Source of the DNA: Streptomyces aureoverticillatus
Lineage (GTDB): Bacteria; Actinomycetota; Actinomycetes; Streptomycetales; Streptomycetaceae
DNA: 64,000 nt
NCBI RefSeq assembly: GCF_014649395.1
Contig: NZ_BMSY01000007.1
Coordinates: 62,001-126,000, forward strand
Direction: 5' to 3'
How positions within the stretch are numbered: position 1 is the first letter of the stretch; each line of letters starts with the position of its first letter. A program made the position numbers and the translations under genes. Under the pieces are notes generated by a model. That model saw nothing but the letters and a program-made list of their open reading frames with translations. It was not told where the DNA came from and did not search any database. Positions 14,556 to 23,045 of this stretch are shown in pieces.

Positions 14556-17500
14556 GTGCCCGGGTTCACGCATCTGCACACCGTCTCCGGGTTCTCCCTG
14601 CGGTACGGGGCCTCGCATCCGGAGCGGCTGGCCGAGCGCGCCGCGGAGCGGGGCATGGACGCGCTCGCGCTCACCGACCGGGACACCCTCGCGGGCGCGG
14701 TCCGGTTCGCCAAGGCCTGCGAGAAGGCGGGGGTGCGGCCGCTGTTCGGGGCGGAGCTCGCGGTCGAGCCGCCGGTGCCGGGGGAGCGGGACGGGCGGGG
14801 TGCGCGGCGCCGGGCCCCGGTGCGCGGCGGTGCCTTCATCGACGAGTCGACCCCGCGCGTGACCTTCCTCGCCCGGGACGGCGCCACCGCCTGGGCCGAG
14901 CTGTGCCGCATGGTCAGCGCCGCGCACCGGAGCGGCGACGGCCCGCCCGTGCTGCCCTGGGAGGACTGCCGCGGCGACGGCCTGACCGTGCTGCTCGGCC
15001 CCGCGTCCGACGTCGGTCGCGCGCTCGTCGCGGGCCGCCCCGACCGCGCCGCCCGCCTCCTGGTCCCCTGGCGCGAGCGGTACGGCGACGCGCTGCGCCT
15101 CGAAGCCGTCTGGCACGGCCGCTCGGGCACCGGACCCGGCTCCCTGCGCCTGGCCGCCCGCACCGTCGGCTTCGCCGCCGAACAGCGCCTGCGCCCCGTC
15201 CTCACCAACGCCGTCCGCTACGCCGACCCCGGCCAGGGCCCCGTCGCCGATGTCCTCGACGCAGCGCGCCGCCTGGTGCCCATCGACCCGGCCGGGCCGC
15301 TCGACACCGGCGAGCGCTGGCTGAAGGACGAGGCCGCCATGCTGGGCGTCGCCGAACGCGTCGTGGAGGCCGCGGGATTCCGCCGCGACACCGCGTACCG
15401 CCTGCTCGAACAGACGCGGGCGGCCGCCGCCGAGTGCCTGGTCGACCCCCAGGACGACATCGGCATCGGCTCCGTGCGCTTCCCCGAGCCGGGCCTGGTC
15501 GGCGCCGGGCGCCGCACCGCGCAGCGCGTCCTCGCCTCCCGGGCCGCGGCCGGCATGGTGCTGCGCGGCTACGACCGGCGCCCGGACGCCCGCGCGTACT
15601 GGGAGCGGGTGCACCACGAGCTGGACATCATCGCCCACCACGGATACGCCTCGTACTTCCTGACGGTCGCTCAAGTCGTGGACGACGTACGGGACCTGGG
15701 CATCCGGGTCGCGGCGCGCGGCTCCGGCGCCGGGTCCCTGGTCAACCATCTGCTCGGCATCGCGCACGCCGACCCGGTCGAGCACGGCCTGCTCATGGAG
15801 CGGTTCCTGTCCGTACGGCGCCGGGTGCTCCCGGACATCGACATCGACGTGGAGTCCGCGCGCCGCCTGGAGGTCTACCGCGCGATCATCGGCCGGTTCG
15901 GCGAAGAGCGCGTGGCGACCGTCGCCATGCCGGAGACCTACCGGGTGCGGCACGCGATCCGGGACGTGGGCGCCGCCCTGTCCATGGACCCCGCCGACAT
16001 CGACCGGATCGCCAAGGCGTTCCCGCACATCCGCGCCCGCGACGCCCGCGCGGCGATGGCGGAACTGCCCGAACTGCGCGAGGTGGCGGCGGAGGCGGAG
16101 CGGCACGGCAGGCTCTGGGAGCTGGTCGAAGGGCTCGACGCGCTGCCCCGTGGCGTCGCCATGCACCCCTGCGGCGTGCTGCTCTCCGACGCCTCACTGC
16201 TCGATCGCACCCCCGTCATGCCCACCAGCGGCGAGGGCCTGCCGATGTCCCAGTTCGACAAGGAGGACGTCGAGGACCTCGGCCTGCTCAAGCTCGACGT
16301 CCTCGGGGTGCGGATGCAGTCGGCGATGGCGCACGCGGCCGCGGAGGTCGAGCGGGCCACGGGCACCCCGCTCGACCTGGACGCGATCCCGCAGGGCGAC
16401 TCGTCGACGTATCGACTGATCCGCTCCACCGAGACGCTCGGCTGCTTCCAGATCGAGTCGCCCGGCCAGCGCGACCTGGTGGGCCGCCTGCAGCCCGCGA
16501 CCTTCCACGACCTGGTCGTGGACATCTCCCTGTTCCGTCCCGGGCCCGTCGCCGCCGACATGGTGCGGCCGTTCATCGAGGCCAGGCACGGCCGCGCGCC
16601 CATCCGCTATCCGCACCCCGACCTGGAGGGACCGCTGAAGGAGACCTACGGAGTCGTCGTCTTCCACGAGCAGATCATCGACATCGTGCACCTCATGACC
16701 GGTTGCGGGCGCGGTGAGGCCGACCGGGTGCGGCGCGGGCTCTCCGACCCCGAGTCGCAGGGGCGCATCCGCGTCTGGTTCGCGCAGGCGGCCGCCGCCA
16801 AGGGGTACTCCGCGGAAACGATCGCGCGCACCTGGGAGATCGTCGAGGCCTTCGGTTCGTACGGCTTCTGCAAGGCGCACGCGGTGGCCTTCGCCGTGCC
16901 GACGTACCAGTCCGCGTGGCTGAAGGCCCATCATCCGGCGGCCTTCTACGCGGGGCTGCTCACGCACGACCCCGGCATGTACCCCAAGCGGCTGCTGCTC
17001 GCGGACGCGCGGCGGCGCGGGGTGCCGGTGCTTCCGCTCGACGTGAACCGGTCCGCGGTCGCCCATCGCATCGAACTGGAGTCCGAATCGGGGAAGTGGG
17101 GGGTGCGGCTCGCGCTGTCCGACGTGCACGGCATCAGCGAGGCCGAGGCGGAGCGGGTCGCGGCCGGGCAGCCGTACGCCTCGCTGCTCGACTTCTGGGA
17201 GCGGGCCCGGCCGAGCCGTCCGCTTGCTCAACGGCTCGCCCAGGTAGGGGCGTTGGACGCGTTCGGCGCCAACCGCCGTGACCTGCAACTACACCTGACG
17301 GAGCTGCAGCGCGGCGCGCGGGGTGGGCGCGGGCCCCAACTCCCGCTCTCCGGCGGCCGGCAGACCGCCTCCGCGGGCCTGCCCGACCTCGACGACGCGG
17401 AGCGCCTCAGCGCCGAGCTCGGCGTGCTCTCCATGGACACCTCCCGGAACCTGATGGACGATCACCACGCGTTCCTCGACGAGCTGGGCGTGGTCTCCGC

Positions 17501-18092
17501 GCGCCGGCTGCGCACGGCGCGGCACGGCGACACGGTCCTGGTCGCGGGCGCCAAGGCGGCCACCCAGACCCCGCCGATCCGCTCCGGCAAGCGCGTCATC
17601 TTCAGCACCCTCGACGACGGCACCGGCCTGGTCGACCTGGCCTTCTTCGACGACGCCCACGCCGCCTGCGCGCACACCGTCTTTCACTCCTGGCTGCTGC
17701 TTGTACGCGGCGTGGTGCAGCGGCGCGGGCCGCGCAGCCTCAGCGTCGTCGGCTCGGCGGCCTGGAACCTCGCGGAGCTGGTGGAGCTGCGCCGCGAGGG
17801 CGGGCTCGACGCGGTGGCGCTGCGCTTGGCCGAGCGGGGGGTGGCGGGGTCGGATGCCGTGGCGGGGCCGGGCACCGAGGGCGCCTCCGATGCGGAGGGT
17901 GCCCCGGACGCGGAGGGCGCCCCGGCGGCGGAGGGTGCCCCGGAGTCCGGCCGGGACGCCCCCGTGAACGGGCGGCGCATCCGGATGGAGACCGGATACG
18001 AGATGCACCCGTGGGCCGACCTCCAGCCGCCCGGCGAACGGGCCGCCACAGGGCGGAAGTTGTGGCACCAGAGTCCGGGGAGCGCGGGATGA
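14556..18092 (+). CDS. dnaE2: Error-prone DNA polymerase III alpha subunit DnaE2 (ImuC)
   Basis: A 1178-residue C-family polymerase. The N-terminal PHP domain begins PGFTHLHTVSGFSLRYG. The palm follows, with catalytic aspartates in PDIDIDVE (about 426-433). Finger and helix-hairpin-helix regions come next (FGSYGFCKAHAVAFA), then an OB-fold (about 990-1060, GKRVIFSTLDDGTGLVDLAFF). It is shorter than DnaE1, as usual for DnaE2, which performs mutagenic translesion synthesis with ImuB. The GTG at 14556 is preferred because AGGAGG lies 5 nt upstream. A perfect LexA box is upstream, and the stop overlaps imuB (ATGA). The C-terminal 100 residues contain an (E)GAPxAEGAP repeat that is not part of the family core. 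Confidence 0.95.
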   Translation: MPGFTHLHTVSGFSLRYGASHPERLAERAAERGMDALALTDRDTLAGAVRFAKACEKAGVRPLFGAELAVEPPVPGERDGRGARRRAPVRGGAFIDESTPRVTFLARDGATAWAELCRMVSAAHRSGDGPPVLPWEDCRGDGLTVLLGPASDVGRALVAGRPDRAARLLVPWRERYGDALRLEAVWHGRSGTGPGSLRLAARTVGFAAEQRLRPVLTNAVRYADPGQGPVADVLDAARRLVPIDPAGPLDTGERWLKDEAAMLGVAERVVEAAGFRRDTAYRLLEQTRAAAAECLVDPQDDIGIGSVRFPEPGLVGAGRRTAQRVLASRAAAGMVLRGYDRRPDARAYWERVHHELDIIAHHGYASYFLTVAQVVDDVRDLGIRVAARGSGAGSLVNHLLGIAHADPVEHGLLMERFLSVRRRVLPDIDIDVESARRLEVYRAIIGRFGEERVATVAMPETYRVRHAIRDVGAALSMDPADIDRIAKAFPHIRARDARAAMAELPELREVAAEAERHGRLWELVEGLDALPRGVAMHPCGVLLSDASLLDRTPVMPTSGEGLPMSQFDKEDVEDLGLLKLDVLGVRMQSAMAHAAAEVERATGTPLDLDAIPQGDSSTYRLIRSTETLGCFQIESPGQRDLVGRLQPATFHDLVVDISLFRPGPVAADMVRPFIEARHGRAPIRYPHPDLEGPLKETYGVVVFHEQIIDIVHLMTGCGRGEADRVRRGLSDPESQGRIRVWFAQAAAAKGYSAETIARTWEIVEAFGSYGFCKAHAVAFAVPTYQSAWLKAHHPAAFYAGLLTHDPGMYPKRLLLADARRRGVPVLPLDVNRSAVAHRIELESESGKWGVRLALSDVHGISEAEAERVAAGQPYASLLDFWERARPSRPLAQRLAQVGALDAFGANRRDLQLHLTELQRGARGGRGPQLPLSGGRQTASAGLPDLDDAERLSAELGVLSMDTSRNLMDDHHAFLDELGVVSARRLRTARHGDTVLVAGAKAATQTPPIRSGKRVIFSTLDDGTGLVDLAFFDDAHAACAHTVFHSWLLLVRGVVQRRGPRSLSVVGSAAWNLAELVELRREGGLDAVALRLAERGVAGSDAVAGPGTEGASDAEGAPDAEGAPAAEGAPESGRDAPVNGRRIRMETGYEMHPWADLQPPGERAATGRKLWHQSPGSAG

Positions 18093-19165
18093 ACACGCTG
18101 TACGTACGTTTCCTGCCCTCGTCCACGACGGGGCGCGAGCCGGTGAGCGAGGCCCTGCTGCCCCAACTCCTCTCCGTCGTCGGGGAGTTCACGCCCGTCG
18201 TCGAGGCCCTGCCGCCCGACGCCGCGCTCGCCGACGTGAGCGGGGCGCGGCGCTACTTCGGCCGGGACGCCGCCGGGATCGCCGCCCTGATCCGGGTGCG
18301 GGCGCTCGCCCTGTACGGCGTCGACTGCGTGATCGGCGCCGGGCCGGGCCCGATGCTGGCGCGGATGGCCGCACGGGACGCGGCGCCGGGGGTGACCCGG
18401 GTGGTGCCCGAATCCCCGGACGCGGTCGCGGAGTTCCTCGACGGCAGGCCGGTCGCCGAGCTGCCCGGCGTCGGCCGCGCGGGCGCCCGCACCCTGTGCG
18501 AGTACGGGCTCGACACCGTCGGCAGGGTCGCCGCCGCGCCGCTGTCCACGCTGCAGCGGCTCGTCGGCGCGCGGGCCGGGCGCGAGCTGTACGACAGGGC
18601 GCACGGCGTCGACCGCGCCCGCGTCGCCCCGAACGAGGTCACCCGCTCCCTCGCCGTCGAACGGCCCTTCCCGCGCGACGAGATCGACCCGCACCGGCAC
18701 CGGCGCGCCCTGCTCTCCGGCGCCGAGGAACTGGGCGTCCGGCTGCGCGGCGACGCCCAGGTGTGCCGCTCCCTGACGCTCACCGTGCGCTACGCCGACC
18801 GCTCCGTCACCACCCGCACCCGGACGCTGCCCGAGCCGACCGCGCACGCGGCCGCGCTGACGGCGGCCGCCTACCGGATGTACGAGGCGCTCGGCCTCCA
18901 GCGGGCCCGCGTCCGCGCCCTCGCCCTGCGCGCCGAGGGCCTCGCCCCCGCAGCGTCCGCCGCCCGCCAGCTCACCTTCGACCCCGCCGACGAGAAGGCC
19001 CGCCGCATCGAGGAGGCGGCCGACCGGGCCCGGGCGAAGTTCGGGCCGGGGGCGATCGTGCCGGGGACGCTGGCGGGTGGATCCAGGGCGCCGACGGGCG
19101 GGCCGGGGGTGCTGCCCAGGTCGTCGTCGCCCCGCCCCGCCGCGGCGGCCAAGCCCCTGGCCTGA
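18089..19165 (+). CDS. imuB: ImuB-like inactive Y-family polymerase
   Basis: A 358-residue DinB/UmuC-superfamily protein coupled to dnaE2 by a 4-nt overlap. It has the Y-family palm-like region (ADVSGARRYFG at about 48-58), a helix-hairpin-helix (ELPGVGRAGARTLCEYGLDTVG, in part) and the little-finger domain. The catalytic acidic residues are missing: the N-terminus reads MNTLYVRFLP instead of a D-x-D motif, and the usual DEA is AL-ADV. A QLTFD pentapeptide near residue 294 fits a beta-clamp-binding motif. All of this matches ImuB, which bridges DnaE2 and the clamp without polymerising. No imuA' gene is adjacent. Confidence 0.88.
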   Translation: MNTLYVRFLPSSTTGREPVSEALLPQLLSVVGEFTPVVEALPPDAALADVSGARRYFGRDAAGIAALIRVRALALYGVDCVIGAGPGPMLARMAARDAAPGVTRVVPESPDAVAEFLDGRPVAELPGVGRAGARTLCEYGLDTVGRVAAAPLSTLQRLVGARAGRELYDRAHGVDRARVAPNEVTRSLAVERPFPRDEIDPHRHRRALLSGAEELGVRLRGDAQVCRSLTLTVRYADRSVTTRTRTLPEPTAHAAALTAAAYRMYEALGLQRARVRALALRAEGLAPAASAARQLTFDPADEKARRIEEAADRARAKFGPGAIVPGTLAGGSRAPTGGPGVLPRSSSPRPAAAAKPLA

Positions 19166-19249
19166 TCATCGCCGTTCGACTGGGCCCGCGCCCGGCCCGC
19201 GCGGTACAAACTGCTCCAGCCCCGCCCGCCCTCCGACGAAAGACTCGCC

Positions 19250-19918
19250 ATGCCCGCGCAGCGCCCCCGCCCCCAGCGTGACCTCGCCGACCTTCCGTAC
19301 GCCCACCGGCTCGAACCCTTCGCGGGGGAGCCGGCGCGGGAGGGGGACTACGAGGCCGTGCACTTCGACGGGTGCGACTTCGAGGAACTGGACGGCGGCA
19401 GCGCGCTGTTCGCCGAGTCGGCGTTCTCCTCGGTGACGTTCACCGGCGGGCGCTACCGCCGTGCCCGCTTCGACGACGTCTGGACGCACCAGGTCCGCTG
19501 GGTGGGCGTCGACCTCGCCGAGACCGGCTGGACGGACTGCGAGTCGGGCGCCGGGCTGCTCGCCGGCGTGGAACTCTTCGGCGCGCAACTGCGCCGCGTG
19601 ACGTTCCACCACTGCAAGTTCGACTCGGTCAACCTGCGCGCGGCCGCGCTGCGGGACGTCACCTTCGTGGACTGCCTGCTGCGGAACGTGGACTTCGGCG
19701 AGGCGGAGCTCACCCGGGTCTCCTTTCCCGGTACGACCCTCGACCGGGTCCGCTTCGACCACGTCAAGGCCGACCGCGCCGACCTGAGCGAGGCGACGGC
19801 CCTCGGCATCGCGTCCGGCCTCGAAGCGATGCGGGGAGTGACGATCAGCTCCCTCCAACTGGTGGAGCTGGCACCGGCGTTGGCGGGCATCGTCGGGCTG
19901 AGGGTGCGGGAGGGATGA
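19250..19918 (+). CDS. Pentapeptide-repeat protein
   Basis: A 222-residue protein in which residues 30-185 follow a five-residue periodicity with a central hydrophobic or aromatic residue: VHFDGCDFEEL, SVTFTGGRYRRARFDDV, VTFHHCKFDSVNLRAAALRDVTF, NVDFGEAELTRVSF and DRADLSEA. This predicts a right-handed quadrilateral beta-helix. MfpA and Qnr of this fold mimic DNA and bind gyrase, but most family members have unknown roles. It lies 84 bp downstream of imuB on the same strand, so co-transcription with the SOS genes is possible and might link it to DNA damage; that is inference. Confidence 0.85.
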   Translation: MPAQRPRPQRDLADLPYAHRLEPFAGEPAREGDYEAVHFDGCDFEELDGGSALFAESAFSSVTFTGGRYRRARFDDVWTHQVRWVGVDLAETGWTDCESGAGLLAGVELFGAQLRRVTFHHCKFDSVNLRAAALRDVTFVDCLLRNVDFGEAELTRVSFPGTTLDRVRFDHVKADRADLSEATALGIASGLEAMRGVTISSLQLVELAPALAGIVGLRVREG

Positions 19919-19967
19919 CCGCCGGGCAACGCCCGGGCCGAGTGGACGCCGACCCGGGCCTGCCGCC

Positions 19968-21017
19968 TCAGCGGCCGTGGCGGCCGCCGGTCGCCGCGCG
20001 GCGGCGGGTCGTCGCGAACATCGCGGCCGCGCCGACCGCGAGCACCGCGGCGCCGCCGATCGCGATGTACGCGGTGTCGCTGTCGCCGCCGGTCTCGGCG
20101 AGGTTCTCGTCGGCGGCGACGGGCTCGCCCGCGGCGCCCTTCACCTCGGGCTGGTTCCCGGACCCGGCGGACCCTTCCGAGCCGTCCGGCGCGGCTGCCG
20201 CGTCGTCCCCGGCGTCCTTCGCGGGCTCGGCCTCCGTGACCTTCGGGCCGGTCTTCGCGTCGCTGTCGCCGTGGCCGCGGTGCTCGACGGACGACTTGCC
20301 CGCGCCGTCCGCTATCTCCTTCTCGGAGGGCGCGGAGGCGGCGGGCGCGGCGGCACCGGACCCGGCCCCCGACCCGCCGCCGTCCTTGCCGAACACCACG
20401 TCCGAGCAGGTGTAGAAGGCCTCGGGGGAGTCGGAGCGCTGCCAGATCGAGTAGACCAGGTGGCGGCCGGACTTGGCGGGCACCTTCCCCTGGAAGACGT
20501 AACTGCCGTTCTCCAGCTTCGGGTCGGTGACCTTCGCGAACGGCCGCGCCTCCAGGTCCGACCACTTCAGGGGCTTCGTCGGGTCGTACGAGTCCTTGGT
20601 GACGTACAGCTCGAAGGAGCCCCGGTGCGGGGCGGTGGCGCGGTACTTGAAGGTGTGGTCACCGGCGGCGAGCTTCGAGGCGGGCCAGTCGGCGCGCGGC
20701 AGGTCGAGCCCCTTGTACTTGTCGTTCCCGGCGCTGCACAGCTTCCCGTCCGGGATGATCTCCTTCGACTTGCCCGCGGCGTTGGCGATGTTGACGCCGT
20801 TCCAGTCGTACAGGGCCTGCGTCCCGCCGGCCGCCACGGCCGCCTTGCACGCCGCCGACTTCGGCGCCTCCGGCCCCTCCTGGAAGCAGGCGGACACCCG
20901 GCTCACCGGGTCCGTCATCGAACCGTGCGCGGCGGCGGGCGCCGCGGCGAACACGGTCAGGGCGAGCGGCGCGACACCCGCGGTGGCGATCGCGGCGACC
21001 TTGCGAGCAGCAGTCAT
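19968..21017 (-). CDS. AA10 lytic polysaccharide monooxygenase with sortase anchor
   Basis: A 349-residue secreted protein. The signal peptide ends PAAA, leaving His31 (HGSMTDPVSR) as mature residue 1. With His121 (GDHTFKY) it would form the copper histidine brace of AA10 LPMOs, which oxidatively cut chitin or cellulose. The catalytic domain ends near YTCSDVVFG (about 215), followed by a Gly/Ala/Glu-rich spacer to about 305. The C-terminus has LAETG (306-310), a hydrophobic helix and RRR, which is a sorting signal of the LAXTG class used by Streptomyces class E sortases. No cellulose- or chitin-binding module is attached. The ATG at 21017 has AGGAGAG upstream. Confidence 0.93.
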   Translation of the reverse strand: MTAARKVAAIATAGVAPLALTVFAAAPAAAHGSMTDPVSRVSACFQEGPEAPKSAACKAAVAAGGTQALYDWNGVNIANAAGKSKEIIPDGKLCSAGNDKYKGLDLPRADWPASKLAAGDHTFKYRATAPHRGSFELYVTKDSYDPTKPLKWSDLEARPFAKVTDPKLENGSYVFQGKVPAKSGRHLVYSIWQRSDSPEAFYTCSDVVFGKDGGGSGAGSGAAAPAASAPSEKEIADGAGKSSVEHRGHGDSDAKTGPKVTEAEPAKDAGDDAAAAPDGSEGSAGSGNQPEVKGAAGEPVAADENLAETGGDSDTAYIAIGGAAVLAVGAAAMFATTRRRAATGGRHGR

Positions 21018-21074
21018 GGGGGGATCTCTCCTAGGGCGACGTTCAGGTGGGGGCGAGCGGGGCGCACACCCGCT

Positions 21075-21120
21075 GCGAGCGGGACGCGAATCCCGCGGCG
21101 AGCGGGCCGCGAACCCCGCG
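21075..21120. repeat. 23-bp tandem duplication upstream of the LPMO gene
   Basis: Two abutting 23-bp units (21075-21097 and 21098-21120), beginning GCGAGCGGG and ending CCCGCG, differ at two positions. Each unit holds a CGGG/CCCG inverted element, so it could be a binding site or a slippage product. They lie about 60-100 bp upstream of the LPMO start. Confidence 0.7.
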
Positions 21121-21218
21121 GCGATCAGCAAACTAGCCCCCGGGACCCCCGAATTCTCCTGCTGGGAGCGGGTGACGGCGATCCTTATGCTCGCGTTAAG
21201 GACCTCCTCAGACTGCCC

Positions 21219-21905
21219 TCAGGTCACCCACCGATACCGCCGCTCCGGCCGCCCCGCCCCGCCGTAGCGCAGCGTCACCTCCGCCCGGCCCGTGTCCGCG
21301 AAGTACTCCAGGTAGCGGCGGGCGCTGACGCGGGAGAGGTTGCCTTCCTGGGCGCACTCGGTGGCGGAGAGCCCGGTGGGGTGGGCGCGAAGGGTGTGCT
21401 CCACGAGGTCCGCGGTGTGGGCGGCGAGGCCCTTGGGGAGTTCGCGGGAGCCGGGCGGGCGGGGGCCGAAGATCTGGTCGACGTCCTCCTGGCGGGCCTC
21501 GGCCAGGCCGTCCAGGCGGGCGCGCAGGGCCGCGACGTGCCGCAACTGCTCCCGCAGGGCCGCCTGGTTGAAGGGCTTGATCAGATAGTGCAGGGCCCCG
21601 GCGCGCAGCGCGGCACGCACCACCTCCGCGTCCCGCGCGGCCGTGATGAACAGGACGTCCACCGGCGCCCGGCCGGGATCCCGCTCCTCCGCCGCCCTGA
21701 GCTCCCGCAGCACCGCGATGCCGTCCATGTCCGGCAGGTACACGTCGAGCAGGACCAGGTCGGGCCGCAGCCGCTCCGCCGCGCGCAGCGCCTCCGCCCC
21801 GCTGTGCGCCACGCCCGCCACCGTGCATCCGGCCACCGTGGCCACGTAGCGGCTGTGCAGCTTGGCGACCATGAAGTCGTCGTCGACGACCAGCACCCTC
21901 GTCAT
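21219..21905 (-). CDS. CitB/DcuR-type response regulator
   Basis: A 228-residue two-component regulator. Its receiver domain (1-120) has the acidic DDD at 8-10, phospho-acceptor Asp54 in DLVLLDVYLPDMDG, and Lys in YLIKPF. The C-terminal helix-turn-helix has GLSATECAQEGNLSRVSARR followed by YLEYF, typical of regulators for citrate and C4-dicarboxylate uptake. It diverges from tctCBA, so it probably controls that transporter in response to tricarboxylates. The unusual point is that no sensor kinase gene is adjacent or anywhere in the window, although such regulators are normally paired with a CitA/DcuS-type kinase. Confidence 0.9.
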   Translation of the reverse strand: MTRVLVVDDDFMVAKLHSRYVATVAGCTVAGVAHSGAEALRAAERLRPDLVLLDVYLPDMDGIAVLRELRAAEERDPGRAPVDVLFITAARDAEVVRAALRAGALHYLIKPFNQAALREQLRHVAALRARLDGLAEARQEDVDQIFGPRPPGSRELPKGLAAHTADLVEHTLRAHPTGLSATECAQEGNLSRVSARRYLEYFADTGRAEVTLRYGGAGRPERRYRWVT

Positions 21906-22061
21906 CGCCAGGCCCCCTCGCCCTCGTCGTCGCCGCAGGTTACGAGCGTGACCACAAGGACCACAACGTCCGTTGATTCCGGAACAGAGACAGGTTCTTA
22001 ACGCGCGGGCAACATGTGGGCCACTTCACACACGTATCCGCTCAGACAGGCGGTGGCACCC

Positions 22062-23045
22062 GTGCGACTACGCACCCCCTTGGCCCTGTGCGGCGCCGCG
22101 CTCCTCGTGCTCGTGGGGCCGCCGCTGCTCACCACGGGCAGTGGCGACGACACCGGCACCCGCATCCCCGGCCTGCGCCTCATGGTCCCCAACACCCCCG
22201 GCGGCGGCTACGACATCACCGCCCGCACCGCGGCCAAGAACGCGGAGGACGCCGGGCTCACCCACAACATCGAGGTGTTCAACCTGCCCGGCGCCGGCGG
22301 CACCGTCGGTCTCAGCCGCCTCGTGGGCGAGCACGGCAACGGCAAGCTCGCCATGTCCATGGGCCTCGGCGTGGTGGGCGCCGCCCGCTCCAACCACGCC
22401 CCCAAGACCCTCGCCGACACCACCCCGATCGCCCGCCTCACCGAGGAGCAGGACGTCGTCGTGGTGGCGAAGAAATCCCCGTACAAAACCATCGGGCAGC
22501 TCGTCGACGCCTGGAAGAAGAGGCCCGGCAAGATGCCCGTCGGCGGCGGCTCCTCGCCCGGCGGGCCCGACCACATCGCGCCGATGCTGATGGCCCGCGC
22601 CGCCGGCATCGCGCCCAAGGACGTCAACTACGTGCCCTTCGACGGCGGCGGCGAACTGCTCGCCTCGATCCTCGGCAGCAAGGTCGCCTTCGGCGTCTCC
22701 GGAGTCGGCGAATACCTGGACCAGATCAAGTCCGGCGAACTGCGGCTGCTCGCCGTCACCGGACCGAAGCGGGTCAAGGGGCTCGACGGACCCACCCTCA
22801 AGGAGTCCGGCTACGACGTGGACTTCACCAACTGGCGCGGCATCGTGGCGCCCCCCGGACTCTCCGACGCCGAACGCGACAAGCTCACCAGCCTGATCCG
22901 CAAGCTCCACGCCTCGCCCGAGTGGCGCGAGTCCCTGAAGAAGAACGGCTGGGACGACGCCTTCCTCACCGGCGACAAGTTCGGCGACTTCCTGGACGCC
23001 CAGGACAAACGCGTCGTATCCGTACTGAAGGAGCTGGGGCTGTGA
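22062..23045 (+). CDS. tctC: Tripartite tricarboxylate transporter substrate-binding protein TctC
   Basis: A 327-residue periplasmic-type binding protein, with an N-terminal hydrophobic signal (RLRTPLALCGAALLVLVGPP) and the family core LRLMVPNTPGGGYDITART, NLPGAGGTVGLSRLV and FDGGGELLASILGSKVAFGVSG. It captures a tricarboxylate outside the membrane for TctAB. The GTG at 22062 gives a canonical signal peptide with an AGGCGG site 8 nt upstream; an ATG at 22014 would add 16 residues and is the main alternative. There is no lipobox Cys at the expected place, so tethering to the membrane would depend on an uncleaved signal. It is translationally coupled to tctB. Confidence 0.88.
   Translation: MRLRTPLALCGAALLVLVGPPLLTTGSGDDTGTRIPGLRLMVPNTPGGGYDITARTAAKNAEDAGLTHNIEVFNLPGAGGTVGLSRLVGEHGNGKLAMSMGLGVVGAARSNHAPKTLADTTPIARLTEEQDVVVVAKKSPYKTIGQLVDAWKKRPGKMPVGGGSSPGGPDHIAPMLMARAAGIAPKDVNYVPFDGGGELLASILGSKVAFGVSGVGEYLDQIKSGELRLLAVTGPKRVKGLDGPTLKESGYDVDFTNWRGIVAPPGLSDAERDKLTSLIRKLHASPEWRESLKKNGWDDAFLTGDKFGDFLDAQDKRVVSVLKELGL

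Noticed and set aside
13251..16166. A minus-strand open frame of more than 900 codons antisense to dnaE2
   Set aside because: It mirrors the third-position GC bias of the plus-strand dnaE2 gene, lacks a ribosome site and has low-complexity Arg/Gly/Ala composition; dnaE2 has clear polymerase motifs.
13208..16717. A plus-strand open frame of over 1100 codons overlapping the membrane protein and dnaE2
   Set aside because: It crosses antisense of one real gene and the wrong frame of another, with Arg-rich non-protein-like sequence.
19977..22001. A 674-codon frame antisense to the LPMO and response-regulator genes
   Set aside because: Shadow of two genes with clear catalytic or phospho-acceptor motifs.
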